The notes: generated from the letters alone by a model not told the origin. A stretch of DNA of 15,154 nt from GCA-016700035 sp964646575 (GCA_964646575.1 CAZYFT010000016.1:1-15154); one strand, 5' to 3'; positions 6,205 through 12,355 are shown, counted from the stretch's first letter. Program-made: numbers and translations.

Positions 6205-6281
6205 GCCCCGATAGCTCAGCTGGATAGAGCAGGAGACTTCTAAGCTCAAGGTCGTAGGTTCGAATCCTACTCGGGGCGCCA
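6205..6281 (+). tRNA. tRNA-Arg (UCU) with weak anticodon stem
   Basis: 77 nt. Acceptor stem GCCCCGA/TCGGGGC, D-arm GCTC...GAGC, anticodon loop CTTCTAA (anticodon TCT), T-arm GTAGG/CCTAC, discriminator G and an encoded CCA at 6279-6281. The anticodon stem is unusual: GGAGA faces GCTCA, giving mismatches at both ends (positions 27-43 G/A and 31-39 A/G) and only three standard pairs. All other arms are perfect, so it is probably a real tRNA, with either a structural oddity or a read error. Confidence 0.9.
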
Positions 6282-6297
6282 TAGTAATTGTTGCTCT

Positions 6298-6353
6298 GTT
6301 GGTTGTTGCGATTTGTATCGCACTTAGAGATAAGCGCTCTAACCAACTTTTTT
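6298..6353 (+). terminator. Branched (three-way) hairpin followed by T6, likely terminator of the Gly/Arg tRNA unit
   Basis: GTTGG (6298-6302) can pair with CCAAC (6343-6347), enclosing two perfect 6-bp hairpins, TGCGAT/ATCGCA (6307-6322, loop TTGT) and TTAGAG/CTCTAA (6324-6342), followed at once by TTTTTT (6348-6353). It lies 17 nt after the tRNA-Arg CCA. The simplest reading is an elaborate terminator; a small structured RNA is the alternative. Its right arm is also complementary to the D-arm of the next tRNA (see findings). Confidence 0.5.
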
Positions 6354-6372
6354 CTGAGCCTCAATACAAGCA

Positions 6373-6378
6373 TATAAA
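6373..6378 (+). promoter_or_regulatory. -10 box (TATAAA) directly before tRNA-His
   Basis: TATAAA ends 4 nt before G6383, the G-1 nucleotide of tRNA-His. Transcription would start at or within a base of the mature tRNA 5' end. The -35 region (T-rich, around 6350) is weak. Confidence 0.45.
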
Positions 6379-6382
6379 ACAT

Positions 6383-6460
6383 GGTGGGTGTAGCTCAGTT
6401 GGTTAGAGCGCCGGGTTGTGGTCCCGGAGGTCGTGGGTTCGAGACCCATCACTCACCCCA
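6383..6460 (+). tRNA. tRNA-His (GUG)
   Basis: 78 nt including the His-specific extra G-1 (6383), which pairs with the discriminator C (6457). Acceptor stem GTGGGTG/CACTCAC with one G-U pair, anticodon stem CCGGG/CCCGG with loop TTGTGGT (anticodon GTG), T-arm GTGGG/CCCAT and an encoded CCA at 6458-6460. The G-1/C73 identity pair confirms the assignment. Confidence 0.96.
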
Positions 6461-6471
6461 TAGCAATTATT

Positions 6472-6501
6472 AAAAAAGACTTCTTCAGTGGAGTCTTTTT
6501 T
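6472..6501 (+). terminator. Rho-independent terminator after tRNA-His
   Basis: AAAAAAGACT (6472-6481) pairs with AGTCTTTTTT (6492-6501) around a 10-nt loop, and the T-run follows the inner stem. It isolates tRNA-His from the small-protein operon whose promoter begins 2 nt later. Confidence 0.7.
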
Positions 6502-6502
6502 A

Positions 6503-6534
6503 TTGACTTTTTACTAATTTTATACTAATATAAT
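6503..6534 (+). promoter_or_regulatory. Promoter of the small-protein/receiver operon
   Basis: TTGACT at 6503-6508 is followed after 17 nt by TAATAT (6526-6531), overlapping a perfect TATAAT at 6529-6534 (20-nt spacing). The whole stretch is AT-rich with repeated TACTAAT. Transcription would start near 6538-6541, giving a leader of about 30 nt with a weak purine-rich Shine-Dalgarno (AGAAGAAAG) before ATG 6570. Unlike most unit heads in this window it is not leaderless. Confidence 0.65.
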
Positions 6535-6569
6535 ACTCTATTTCGCACCTTCCAGAAGAAAGTTGAACC

Positions 6570-6842
6570 ATGGAAGTACTCATTACCTGCTGGCAACGCC
6601 AATTCGATTCCCTCGAATGGGGTGAAGCGAGCTGTAGCTTCACATCGCTGAGCTACATCTGCTCCCAGGTTGCCTCCAAGGCACGAGTCGAGATCGAAGT
6701 CCGCAACGATGAGATCGCCATCTTCTACATCTCCGGTGAAGACATCGCTTATTACCAAATCGAAGTCACATGCAATTCATGTGATCGAGAAGAAGTCATC
6801 CAGTGGCTAACTGAGGCCGCCTCGCTCAGGAGGCTAGCGTAA
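6570..6842 (+). CDS. Unrecognised small acidic protein with five cysteines
   Basis: A 90-residue cytoplasmic protein with no family that I recognise. It is acidic, has no signal peptide or membrane helix, and holds five Cys (C7, C22, C31, and C68-x2-C71 in VTCNSCDREE); the last pair could be half of a metal site or a redox pair. Predicted strands VEIEVRNDEIAIFYISG and IAYYQIEVTC suggest a small beta-rich fold with a C-terminal helix EEVIQWLTEAASLRR. It is the first gene of a tightly coupled three-gene operon whose third member is a receiver domain, so a part in a signalling module is possible, but only by context. Base composition is clearly GC-richer than the surrounding tRNA and minus-strand genes, with mostly C/G-ending codons. 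Confidence 0.75.
   Translation: MEVLITCWQRQFDSLEWGEASCSFTSLSYICSQVASKARVEIEVRNDEIAIFYISGEDIAYYQIEVTCNSCDREEVIQWLTEAASLRRLA
6828..6833 (+). promoter_or_regulatory. Perfect Shine-Dalgarno AGGAGG pointing to an AUA codon
   Basis: AGGAGG inside the 3' end of the first operon gene is spaced 8 nt from an ATA at 6842-6844, which overlaps the TAA stop as TAATA. The nearest standard start, GTG 6857, is 23 nt away, too far for this site. It implies initiation at, or an original ATG at, 6842. Confidence 0.65.
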
Positions 6843-6856
6843 TACCTACAATCACC

Positions 6857-7111
6857 GTGTTCGCCGGGACTACCCCGGTACAAGTTGACGAAGAGACCTA
6901 CGAGATCGCCAAGCTGATGATCGAAGGCATCCCAACCCCAGTAAGGCTGGAAGACCTCTTCGATATCATCCTGCTACTTGTAGCGGACGGCTATCCGAAC
7001 AGTGCAGTCACGATCGCGTACGCTGCCACAGTCCAAGTCGAGCGCGACAACTACTGGACCGACCAGATCCTCGACGACGCCTACTTCGCCGAACAAGGAG
7101 CACAGCAATGA
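6857..7111 (+). CDS. Unrecognised small acidic protein, start codon in doubt
   Basis: An 84-residue protein if read from GTG 6857, or 89 residues if it begins at ATA 6842 (PTITVFAGTTPVQVDE after the initiator). I list the GTG as the first standard start codon, but the perfect AGGAGG 8 nt before the ATA, the stop/start overlap of the same kind as TAATG at rny, and a sensible beta-strand N-terminus (TITVFAG) make 6842 the more likely true start. The protein is acidic with an amphipathic helical core (EIAKLMIEGIPTPVRLEDLFDIILLLVADG), lacks Cys and membrane segments, and matches no family I know. Its stop overlaps the receiver gene start as ATGA. Codon use is GC-rich like the rest of the operon. 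Confidence 0.7.
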   Translation: MFAGTTPVQVDEETYEIAKLMIEGIPTPVRLEDLFDIILLLVADGYPNSAVTIAYAATVQVERDNYWTDQILDDAYFAEQGAQQ

Positions 7112-7471
7112 TCATTCTCGTGATCGATGACGAACGCACCTGGCCGAACTTCTATCGCGACATCGTGAGGCCAGGCATCAGCGTTCTCCATGCCTGGACG
7201 CTCGAAGAAGGCCGGGAGCTGTTCAACAAGCATCGCGACACCATCGCGTTGATCATCATGGACGGTCGCGTTCGAGCCCCCCCTCGATGAGTCGATCGCT
7301 CTGGTACGCTACTTCCTAGAAGAAGCTCACTTCACCGGCCCGATCGTGGCGGCAACTGGAGACCCAACAAACAGCGCTAAGCTGGTGCACGCCGGTTGCG
7401 AACGATCCTGGGATAGCAAGTTCCCAGATCGCGCAGAGGCCCGAGAGCATTACCCAGGCATCTTCGCCTGA
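7108..7471 (+). pseudogene. Stand-alone response-regulator receiver domain, interrupted by a +1 frameshift
   Basis: The first frame gives 60 residues and stops at 7288-7290. Removing one C from the seven-C run at 7277-7283 continues the frame to a stop at 7469-7471, giving 120 residues, exactly one receiver (REC) domain. All five key positions then fall where expected: acidic pair D7-D8 (VIDDE), phospho-acceptor D52 (IIMDGRV), T83 (VAATGD) and K104 (DSKF). There is no output domain. A clear AAGGAG stands 7 nt before the ATG, which overlaps the previous stop as ATGA, and a strong terminator follows. The downstream half is fully conserved in character, so the shift is recent, a homopolymer read error, or a programmed +1 slip on CCC-C. 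No histidine kinase is in the window. Confidence 0.85.
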
Positions 7472-7477
7472 CCCCGA

Positions 7478-7503
7478 CCCGCAGAGAGATCTGCGGGCTT
7501 TTT
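7478..7503 (+). terminator. Strong Rho-independent terminator of the receiver operon
   Basis: CCCGCAGA (7478-7485) and TCTGCGGG (7490-7497) form a perfect 8-bp GC-rich stem with a GAGA loop, followed by CTTTTT. The T-run touches the stop codon of the convergent dehydrogenase gene (7502-7504). Confidence 0.9.
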
Positions 7504-8275
7504 AATTAGCTCTACGAACTAGTGGCGCCAACCACTTACGTGGAATAAACCGACTGACAAACACATTCACCTTGTTGCGCGCGCCAGGAATAATCACCAG
7601 CTTATTTTTATGCAGACCTTTCACTGCAATCTCTGCAACTTTGCGAGCATCCGCCGCCCTACCGAATAAACGGCTCCGTGTAGCATGCGCGCGGGTTTCA
7701 AAATTAGAGCGCGTCGGGCCTGGGCACAATACCGAAACCTGGACTCCTTTTGGTCGAAGCTCCTCTGCCACTGCCAACGAAAAACTGAGAACGTATGCCT
7801 TCGAGGCATAGTAGGCATCCATAAAGACACCAGGAAAAAAGCTAGCAATGGAGGCTACATTCAAGATTCTTCCTTCCCCGAGTTCAGCCATAGCTTTTGC
7901 AAAATATTTTGTAAGTTCGGTGAGACTTACAATATTCAACTCTAAAAGTTCGCGCTCATCTTCCCATTGAGTTTCTATAAACTCACCAAACACCCCAAAG
8001 CCCGCGTTATTTACCGCCACATCAACATGAATTTTTTCTTTGCGTAAAAAGTTGTCAATTTTTTCTACTACATTCCCAGCGGTTAAATCTTGCGCGATAC
8101 TCCAAGTTTTCACGCCGTACTCCTGCTCAATTCCCCGCATCGCATCACGTAATTGACTCTCATTTTGCGCAAGACCGACAACGTTATAGCCGTCACGTGC
8201 AAACACATGCGCCAACTCAAGACCAATGCCGGAGCTCGCCCCAGTAATAAAAACTGTTTCTGGATGCATATTCAT
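7502..8275 (-). CDS. Short-chain dehydrogenase/reductase
   Basis: A 257-residue classical SDR oxidoreductase with a Rossmann fold. The cofactor motif TGASSGIG is at residues 11-18 and NNAG at 89-92. The catalytic tetrad is complete with canonical spacing: N114, S142 (NVASIAS), Y155 and K159 (YYASK), and CPGPTRSNF is the usual post-catalytic stretch. The type (DltE-like, with PG-T-S/T-F) is common in bacteria and often reported as an NADP-dependent reductase of uncertain substrate; the substrate cannot be read from sequence. A TATACT box lies 6 nt before the ATG, so it probably has its own leaderless transcript although it follows mgtE by only 17 nt. AGAGGT between box and ATG could also act as a weak Shine-Dalgarno. 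A start at the second Met (residue 3) is possible. Confidence 0.9.
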   Translation of the reverse strand: MNMHPETVFITGASSGIGLELAHVFARDGYNVVGLAQNESQLRDAMRGIEQEYGVKTWSIAQDLTAGNVVEKIDNFLRKEKIHVDVAVNNAGFGVFGEFIETQWEDERELLELNIVSLTELTKYFAKAMAELGEGRILNVASIASFFPGVFMDAYYASKAYVLSFSLAVAEELRPKGVQVSVLCPGPTRSNFETRAHATRSRLFGRAADARKVAEIAVKGLHKNKLVIIPGARNKVNVFVSRFIPRKWLAPLVRRAN

Positions 8276-8281
8276 ACCTCT

Positions 8282-8309
8282 AGTATATAACTCTACGAGC
8301 CAGGAGCAA
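8282..8309 (-). promoter_or_regulatory. Minus-strand promoter TTGCTC - 16 nt - TATACT before the dehydrogenase
   Basis: On the minus strand TTGCTC (8309-8304) is 16 nt from TATACT (8287-8282), which ends 6 nt before the ATG at 8275. The -35 lies in the 3' end of mgtE. Confidence 0.5.
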
Positions 8310-9597
8310 GGAACGCTTTAGCGAGCGAGAGGAACACAAAAAAGCCACCAACATCAGTACAGGTAGTAATAAAGATGGTGGCAGATGTTGCCGGATCCTT
8401 ACCGAGTGCCTTCATGATAAGCGGAATAAGTGCACCAAACAGACCGGCAATAACCAAGTTGGCAACCATAGCAATAGCAAGCACCAGGCCAAGCATTGGT
8501 GAATGATTAAATATAAGCGCCACCACTCCCACGATTAAGCCATTCACTGCGCCATTCATTGCGCCAGCCAAAATTTCGTTACCAATAAACTTCCAGCCCG
8601 AAGCCAAATCGATTTCTTTTAAGACGATGCCGCGCACAGCAACTGCCATAGTTTGAGTTCCAGCGTTACCGCCCATCCCTGCCACAATCGGCATATATAC
8701 CGCCAAAAGCGTGATCGCGGCAATTGTATCCTCAAACATCCCAACCACTGACGCGGCAAGAAAAGCTGTACCTAAGTTAATCGCCAGCCACAGCCAACGG
8801 TGCTTAAACTTTTCAATCGGTCCATCAAGTGCATCTTCTTCATTCGACACGCCGGCAAAACGGAAGAGATCACGCGTGGTGCGCTTATCGAGGATAGCTA
8901 GGATATCATCCGAGTGGATTATGCCTAGTATGCTTTTATCTTCATCCAGCACGACAACCTTACGATGCGGATGCTTGAGAAACGTTGTAACCACCGCACG
9001 TTCGTCGGAGTTGTAAATAAGAGAAGGTAGATGGCGAGTGTTATTACCAATTTTTGTACTCGCTGGCTTAAGGGCCAGAATATACACCGGTAACTCACCC
9101 AATAACTTTGAGCTTTGGTCCATGACCAAAACAATTGGCGGGCGGCCAGTTTCAAGATCGTGTTTTTCAATCAGCTTGGCAACATCACCAAATGTTTGAT
9201 CCTGGTGAACCAATATATAATCAACATCCATCATTCCGGCAGCGGTTTTCGGATGGAAGCGCAACAAGAACTCCACTTTTTCCCTCAATTGTTGAGAGAG
9301 TTGGTTGGTGAGGCGTTTGGCACGAGCTTCTGGAAGTTGGCGCATGAGCTCGGTAGCTTGATCTGGATCAACACTGTTAAGAACCGGAATAAGCTCGTGA
9401 GTATGAAGATTATTCATGATGGATTTTTGCACGCGTGGTGCCTGACACAGCAGCACTCGCCCCTGATCAGCTGTATCAATACTACGGAAAATCTCCATGC
9501 GTTGCCGTGGCTTGCGCAGCATCTTTTCAATCACGTCTTTGTCGCCTATTTGACAGACAGCTGCAGGAGCTTTTTTCTTTTTGAGTAACGGGGCCAT
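8293..9597 (-). CDS. mgtE: MgtE-family magnesium transporter
   Basis: A 434-residue Mg2+ channel/transporter of the inner membrane. The order is normal: a cytoplasmic helical MgtE N domain (residues about 20-125, with repeats such as VDPDQATELMRQLPEARA), two CBS domains (about 130-255, the second with VVVLDEDKSILGIIHSDDIL) that sense Mg2+, a connecting helix (LFRFAGVSNEEDALDGPIEK), and five transmembrane helices to the end. Pore signatures are present: MPIVAGMGGNAGTQTMA and GKDPATSATIFITTCTDVGG, the latter holding the Asp that binds the ion in the pore. Length is close to the family's usual 450. A TATAAT box 11 nt upstream supports the ATG at 9597. It is probably the head of its own unit, although ymdB ends only 40 nt upstream. 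Confidence 0.94.
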   Translation of the reverse strand: MAPLLKKKKAPAAVCQIGDKDVIEKMLRKPRQRMEIFRSIDTADQGRVLLCQAPRVQKSIMNNLHTHELIPVLNSVDPDQATELMRQLPEARAKRLTNQLSQQLREKVEFLLRFHPKTAAGMMDVDYILVHQDQTFGDVAKLIEKHDLETGRPPIVLVMDQSSKLLGELPVYILALKPASTKIGNNTRHLPSLIYNSDERAVVTTFLKHPHRKVVVLDEDKSILGIIHSDDILAILDKRTTRDLFRFAGVSNEEDALDGPIEKFKHRWLWLAINLGTAFLAASVVGMFEDTIAAITLLAVYMPIVAGMGGNAGTQTMAVAVRGIVLKEIDLASGWKFIGNEILAGAMNGAVNGLIVGVVALIFNHSPMLGLVLAIAMVANLVIAGLFGALIPLIMKALGKDPATSATIFITTCTDVGGFFVFLSLAKAFLAPGS

Positions 9598-9608
9598 AAT
9601 TAACCCAC

Positions 9609-9614
9609 ATTATA
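9609..9614 (-). promoter_or_regulatory. Minus-strand -10 box (TATAAT) of mgtE
   Basis: A perfect TATAAT on the minus strand ends 11 nt before the mgtE start codon, giving a leader of only about 4-5 nt. The -35 region is not convincing. Confidence 0.5.
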
Positions 9615-9637
9615 CCTCTTACGCTAGGAATATGCGA

Positions 9638-10438
9638 CTAAATATCAGTTTGACGCTCGACGCGCTCAATCGATCGAGCAAGGCCGGTTTTCGTATCGAT
9701 ATCAATGATCACGGCATTGAGAGTTACCGGTCCTGACGTTGGCACTTCGTGACGACGTGGCGCATTTTCGAGCCAGCGATAAATTATCACTTCTTTTTGT
9801 ACGCCCAAAACAGTATTGTCTGGCCCGGTCATACCAACATCAGAAATATGCGCCGTGCCCTTTGGTAATACGCGCGCATCAGCCGTCGCAACATGAGTAT
9901 GTGTTCCCACCACCGCGCTTACTCGCCCATCAAAATAATGCCCAGCTGCAACTTTTTCACTGGTTAAATCTCCATGTAAATCTATGAGTGATCCAGCAAT
10001 CTGCTCGCCCGCATGAGCCGCCAGAATTTCATCAACTTTTTTGAGCGGATGAGATTGGTCGGATTGATCTGCATTATATCGACTCCCTTCAACGGAGATG
10101 AGTAGAAATTTTCCGTAAGGACTATCGAGCGTTAATGAGCCCCTGCCCGGCATTGTGTCTAGATAATTTGCAGGTCGAAGTACCGGTAGCGAATGGTCTT
10201 CAAAGTACGGATAAAATACAGCTTTTTTGAAACTATGATTTCCACCCGTAAATGCATCCACGCCCGCATCCATAAGTTCCTGCACGGACTTAATCGTTAG
10301 ACCATTACCGGTCGTCATATTCTCCGACTGGGCTATCACTAAATCTAACCCAAGTTCATTGCGCAAATCCGGCAAAAGCTTTTGCACCGCGCGTCTACCG
10401 ATCCGCGCAACAACATCACCGATAAAGAGAACCTTCAT
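9638..10438 (-). CDS. ymdB: YmdB-family metallophosphoesterase (cyclic nucleotide phosphodiesterase type)
   Basis: A 266-residue calcineurin-like phosphoesterase of the TIGR00282/YmdB family. In Bacillus and Deinococcus it hydrolyses 2',3'- and 3',5'-cyclic nucleotides and affects RNase Y and biofilm choice. The dimetal ligands are spread as expected: MKVLFIGDVV (D8), SEN in VIAQSENMTTGNG, GGNHSFKK, and the signature GTHTHVATADARVLPKGTAHISDVGMTGP split around residues 190-220. One motif is altered: DLHGDLTSEK where homologues usually have DFHAEATSEK. I start at ATG 10438, since homologues begin MKVLFIGD; an in-frame ATG at 10486 would add 16 odd residues inside the upstream gene. It overlaps that gene's stop as ATGA, so it is coupled in the rny operon. 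Confidence 0.93.
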   Translation of the reverse strand: MKVLFIGDVVARIGRRAVQKLLPDLRNELGLDLVIAQSENMTTGNGLTIKSVQELMDAGVDAFTGGNHSFKKAVFYPYFEDHSLPVLRPANYLDTMPGRGSLTLDSPYGKFLLISVEGSRYNADQSDQSHPLKKVDEILAAHAGEQIAGSLIDLHGDLTSEKVAAGHYFDGRVSAVVGTHTHVATADARVLPKGTAHISDVGMTGPDNTVLGVQKEVIIYRWLENAPRRHEVPTSGPVTLNAVIIDIDTKTGLARSIERVERQTDI

Positions 10439-10782
10439 TGCAGATATTTCCTTAGGCTCTCTCTGTAAAGTGCTGTGTTTCGACAAAATTCATAAAGTTT
10501 ATCGGTATCATCACCTTGACAGCTTTTTATTTCCCGAATTTTACTGACAGAAGGCAATTCACCACGTGTTAATTCAGGAAATGTACAGTAAATATCCGTC
10601 TCACGCACGTCTAATGTTTTGCGATTGCAGGAATACTGATCGAGTGCCTCCTTATCAAGGCTACTCTTTTGGGAATACTGAACTACATATACAAAAATAC
10701 CACCCACTATTAAACATACTGTTAGGCAAATCAGAGCAAATAGCACATATTTTTTACTATTACTATTTGCGGGTATCATCAT
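10435..10782 (-). CDS. Small single-pass membrane protein with four extracytoplasmic cysteines
   Basis: A 115-residue protein I do not recognise. A short cytoplasmic N-terminus (residues 1-11, two Lys) is followed by one hydrophobic helix (12-36, YVLFALICLTVCLIVGGIFV and on) and a mostly charged domain of about 80 residues that would lie outside the cell. This domain has four Cys, at 52, 66, 88 and 100, enough for two disulfides. The helix has two more (19, 23). The gene is tied to both neighbours: its ATG overlaps the rny stop (TAATG) and its stop overlaps the ymdB start (ATGA). Such coupling suggests the three proteins are made together, perhaps at the membrane, where RNase Y is anchored. 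A second in-frame ATG directly follows the first. Confidence 0.75.
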   Translation of the reverse strand: MMIPANSNSKKYVLFALICLTVCLIVGGIFVYVVQYSQKSSLDKEALDQYSCNRKTLDVRETDIYCTFPELTRGELPSVSKIREIKSCQGDDTDKLYEFCRNTALYRESLRKYLQ

Positions 10783-12296
10783 TATTTCGCATACTCCTCA
10801 GCGCGAGTCTCACGTATTACATTTACTTTAATTGTGCCAGGGTATTTCAATGTTGCCTCGATTTTAGTGGCGATATCTCGAGCAAGTTTAATTGCCGAGA
10901 GATCATCTACATCGGCCGGTTTTACGAATACACGAATTTCGCGACCGGCTGACATGGCGTAAGTTTTCTGGAGGCCAGGAAACGTGTTGGCAATATTCTC
11001 AAGATCCTTCATACGCTTTGCGAAGTTTTCTACAGAGTCACCACGAGCACCCGGGCGACCAGCAGAAAGCGCATCAACCGCACGTACAATTACTGCCTCT
11101 GGTGTGGTGGCTTCAATATCATCGTGGTGAGCTTCGGCTGCGTGAATAGTCGGTTCATCCAGACCATATTTTTCGAGTAACACGCGAGTGAGGTGATGAT
11201 GTTTCCCTTCCATCTCGTGAGTCACTGCCTTACCCAAATCATGCAAATAGGCAGCGCGGCGCGAGATGCGCACATCAGCGCCAACTTCCTCGGCAATCAT
11301 GGCAGCAAGGTGAGCCATCTCAACCGAGTGCTTTAATACATTTTGCGAGTAACTGGTACGGAACTTCATCGAGCCCATCAAGCGAACAATTTCTGGCGGC
11401 AGACCAACTACACCAGCCTCGCGGCCAGCTTCCTCTCCAGCTTTTTTTATTTCGTCTTCAATCTCGTTCTGAGCTTTCTTTACAACTTCTTCGATACGAG
11501 CTGGGTGAATACGCCCGTCTTTAATAAGCTTTTCTAATGCCACGCGAGCGACTTGCCGACGAACTGGATCAAAGCCAGAAACAACGACTACACCAGGAGT
11601 TTCATCTACCAAAATATCTACACCGGTTGCTCGTTCTAGAGCCTGGATATTGCGACCCTCTTTTCCAATAATGCGACCTTTCACATCGTCACTCGGAAGC
11701 GGCACTGTTGTAACTACGCGCTCAGTCGCAACCTCTGTTGCCATACGCTCCATGGCCTCCACCATAATTTCTGCCGCATTATGATCGGCCATTTCTTTGG
11801 CTTCTTTTTTGCGCTTTTCGATGTACTCCACTAGATCATGCTTAATGTCTTTTTCGGTCATTTCCATGATTTTTTTCGTGGCATCAGCTTTTTTGAGCTT
11901 AGCGATTTTTTCGAGATTCTCTTCCTGTTTTTTACGAATCGCACGAAGCTCATCCTTAATGGCATCAATCTCTTTCTCACTCGCCTTCAAGTTATCACTC
12001 TTGCGCTCCAGCTCCGAAAATTTATCGTCCAAATTTGCCTCGCGATTTGCTACACGCTTTTCGGCATCATCGAGTTTTTCACGACGACGTTTTTCATCTG
12101 CTTTGGCTTCCTCGGCAATTTTTACCGATTCTTCTTTTGCTGCCAGTGTAATTTCCTTCGCTTTAGCTTTTGCGTTATCGATAACTTTTTTGGCTTCACC
12201 TTCTGCAGCTTTAGTGCGTGTTTTATCGTAGGCAGTTTTTGCACCCACGCCGGCGGCCAGCGCAACAATCGCAACGCCAAGTGTAATTGGTTCCAT
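10782..12296 (-). CDS. rny: Ribonuclease Y
   Basis: A 504-residue membrane-anchored endoribonuclease that starts mRNA decay. The order matches the family: an N-terminal hydrophobic anchor (ITLGVAIVALAAGVGA, residues about 4-19), a long charged coiled coil (about 25-185, rich in Glu, Lys and Ala), a KH RNA-binding domain with the GRIIGKEGRNIQALE loop, and an HD domain with the metal motif YLHDLGKAV and a downstream EAHHDDIE. The C-terminal region ends with RPGARGDSVENFAKRMKDLE, normal for RNase Y. Length is slightly below B. subtilis Rny (520). Start: GAGGTG stands 4 nt before the ATG at 12296. It is the first gene of rny - small membrane protein - ymdB; the rny-ymdB pairing is also known in Firmicutes, where the two genes are adjacent. 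Confidence 0.96.
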   Translation of the reverse strand: MEPITLGVAIVALAAGVGAKTAYDKTRTKAAEGEAKKVIDNAKAKAKEITLAAKEESVKIAEEAKADEKRRREKLDDAEKRVANREANLDDKFSELERKSDNLKASEKEIDAIKDELRAIRKKQEENLEKIAKLKKADATKKIMEMTEKDIKHDLVEYIEKRKKEAKEMADHNAAEIMVEAMERMATEVATERVVTTVPLPSDDVKGRIIGKEGRNIQALERATGVDILVDETPGVVVVSGFDPVRRQVARVALEKLIKDGRIHPARIEEVVKKAQNEIEDEIKKAGEEAGREAGVVGLPPEIVRLMGSMKFRTSYSQNVLKHSVEMAHLAAMIAEEVGADVRISRRAAYLHDLGKAVTHEMEGKHHHLTRVLLEKYGLDEPTIHAAEAHHDDIEATTPEAVIVRAVDALSAGRPGARGDSVENFAKRMKDLENIANTFPGLQKTYAMSAGREIRVFVKPADVDDLSAIKLARDIATKIEATLKYPGTIKVNVIRETRAEEYAK

Positions 12297-12355
12297 AATT
12301 CACCTCATTTCTACAGCAATCTTACAGTCGGTGGGGCTGCAAAATTGGTCAAATT

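Noticed and set aside
6079..6382. Minus-strand small frames through the tRNA cluster
   Set aside because: They are reverse readings of tRNA genes, a well-known source of false ORFs with 'RIRTYDLELRS'-type peptides.
6383..7503. Genomic island integrated at tRNA-His
   Set aside because: The GC-rich operon directly follows the tRNA, but I see no integrase and no repeat of the tRNA 3' end near 7503. Composition alone is not enough.
9115..9588. Plus-strand frame of 157 codons inside mgtE
   Set aside because: It lies antisense to the well-conserved N domain of MgtE and has no promoter, Shine-Dalgarno or recognisable domain.
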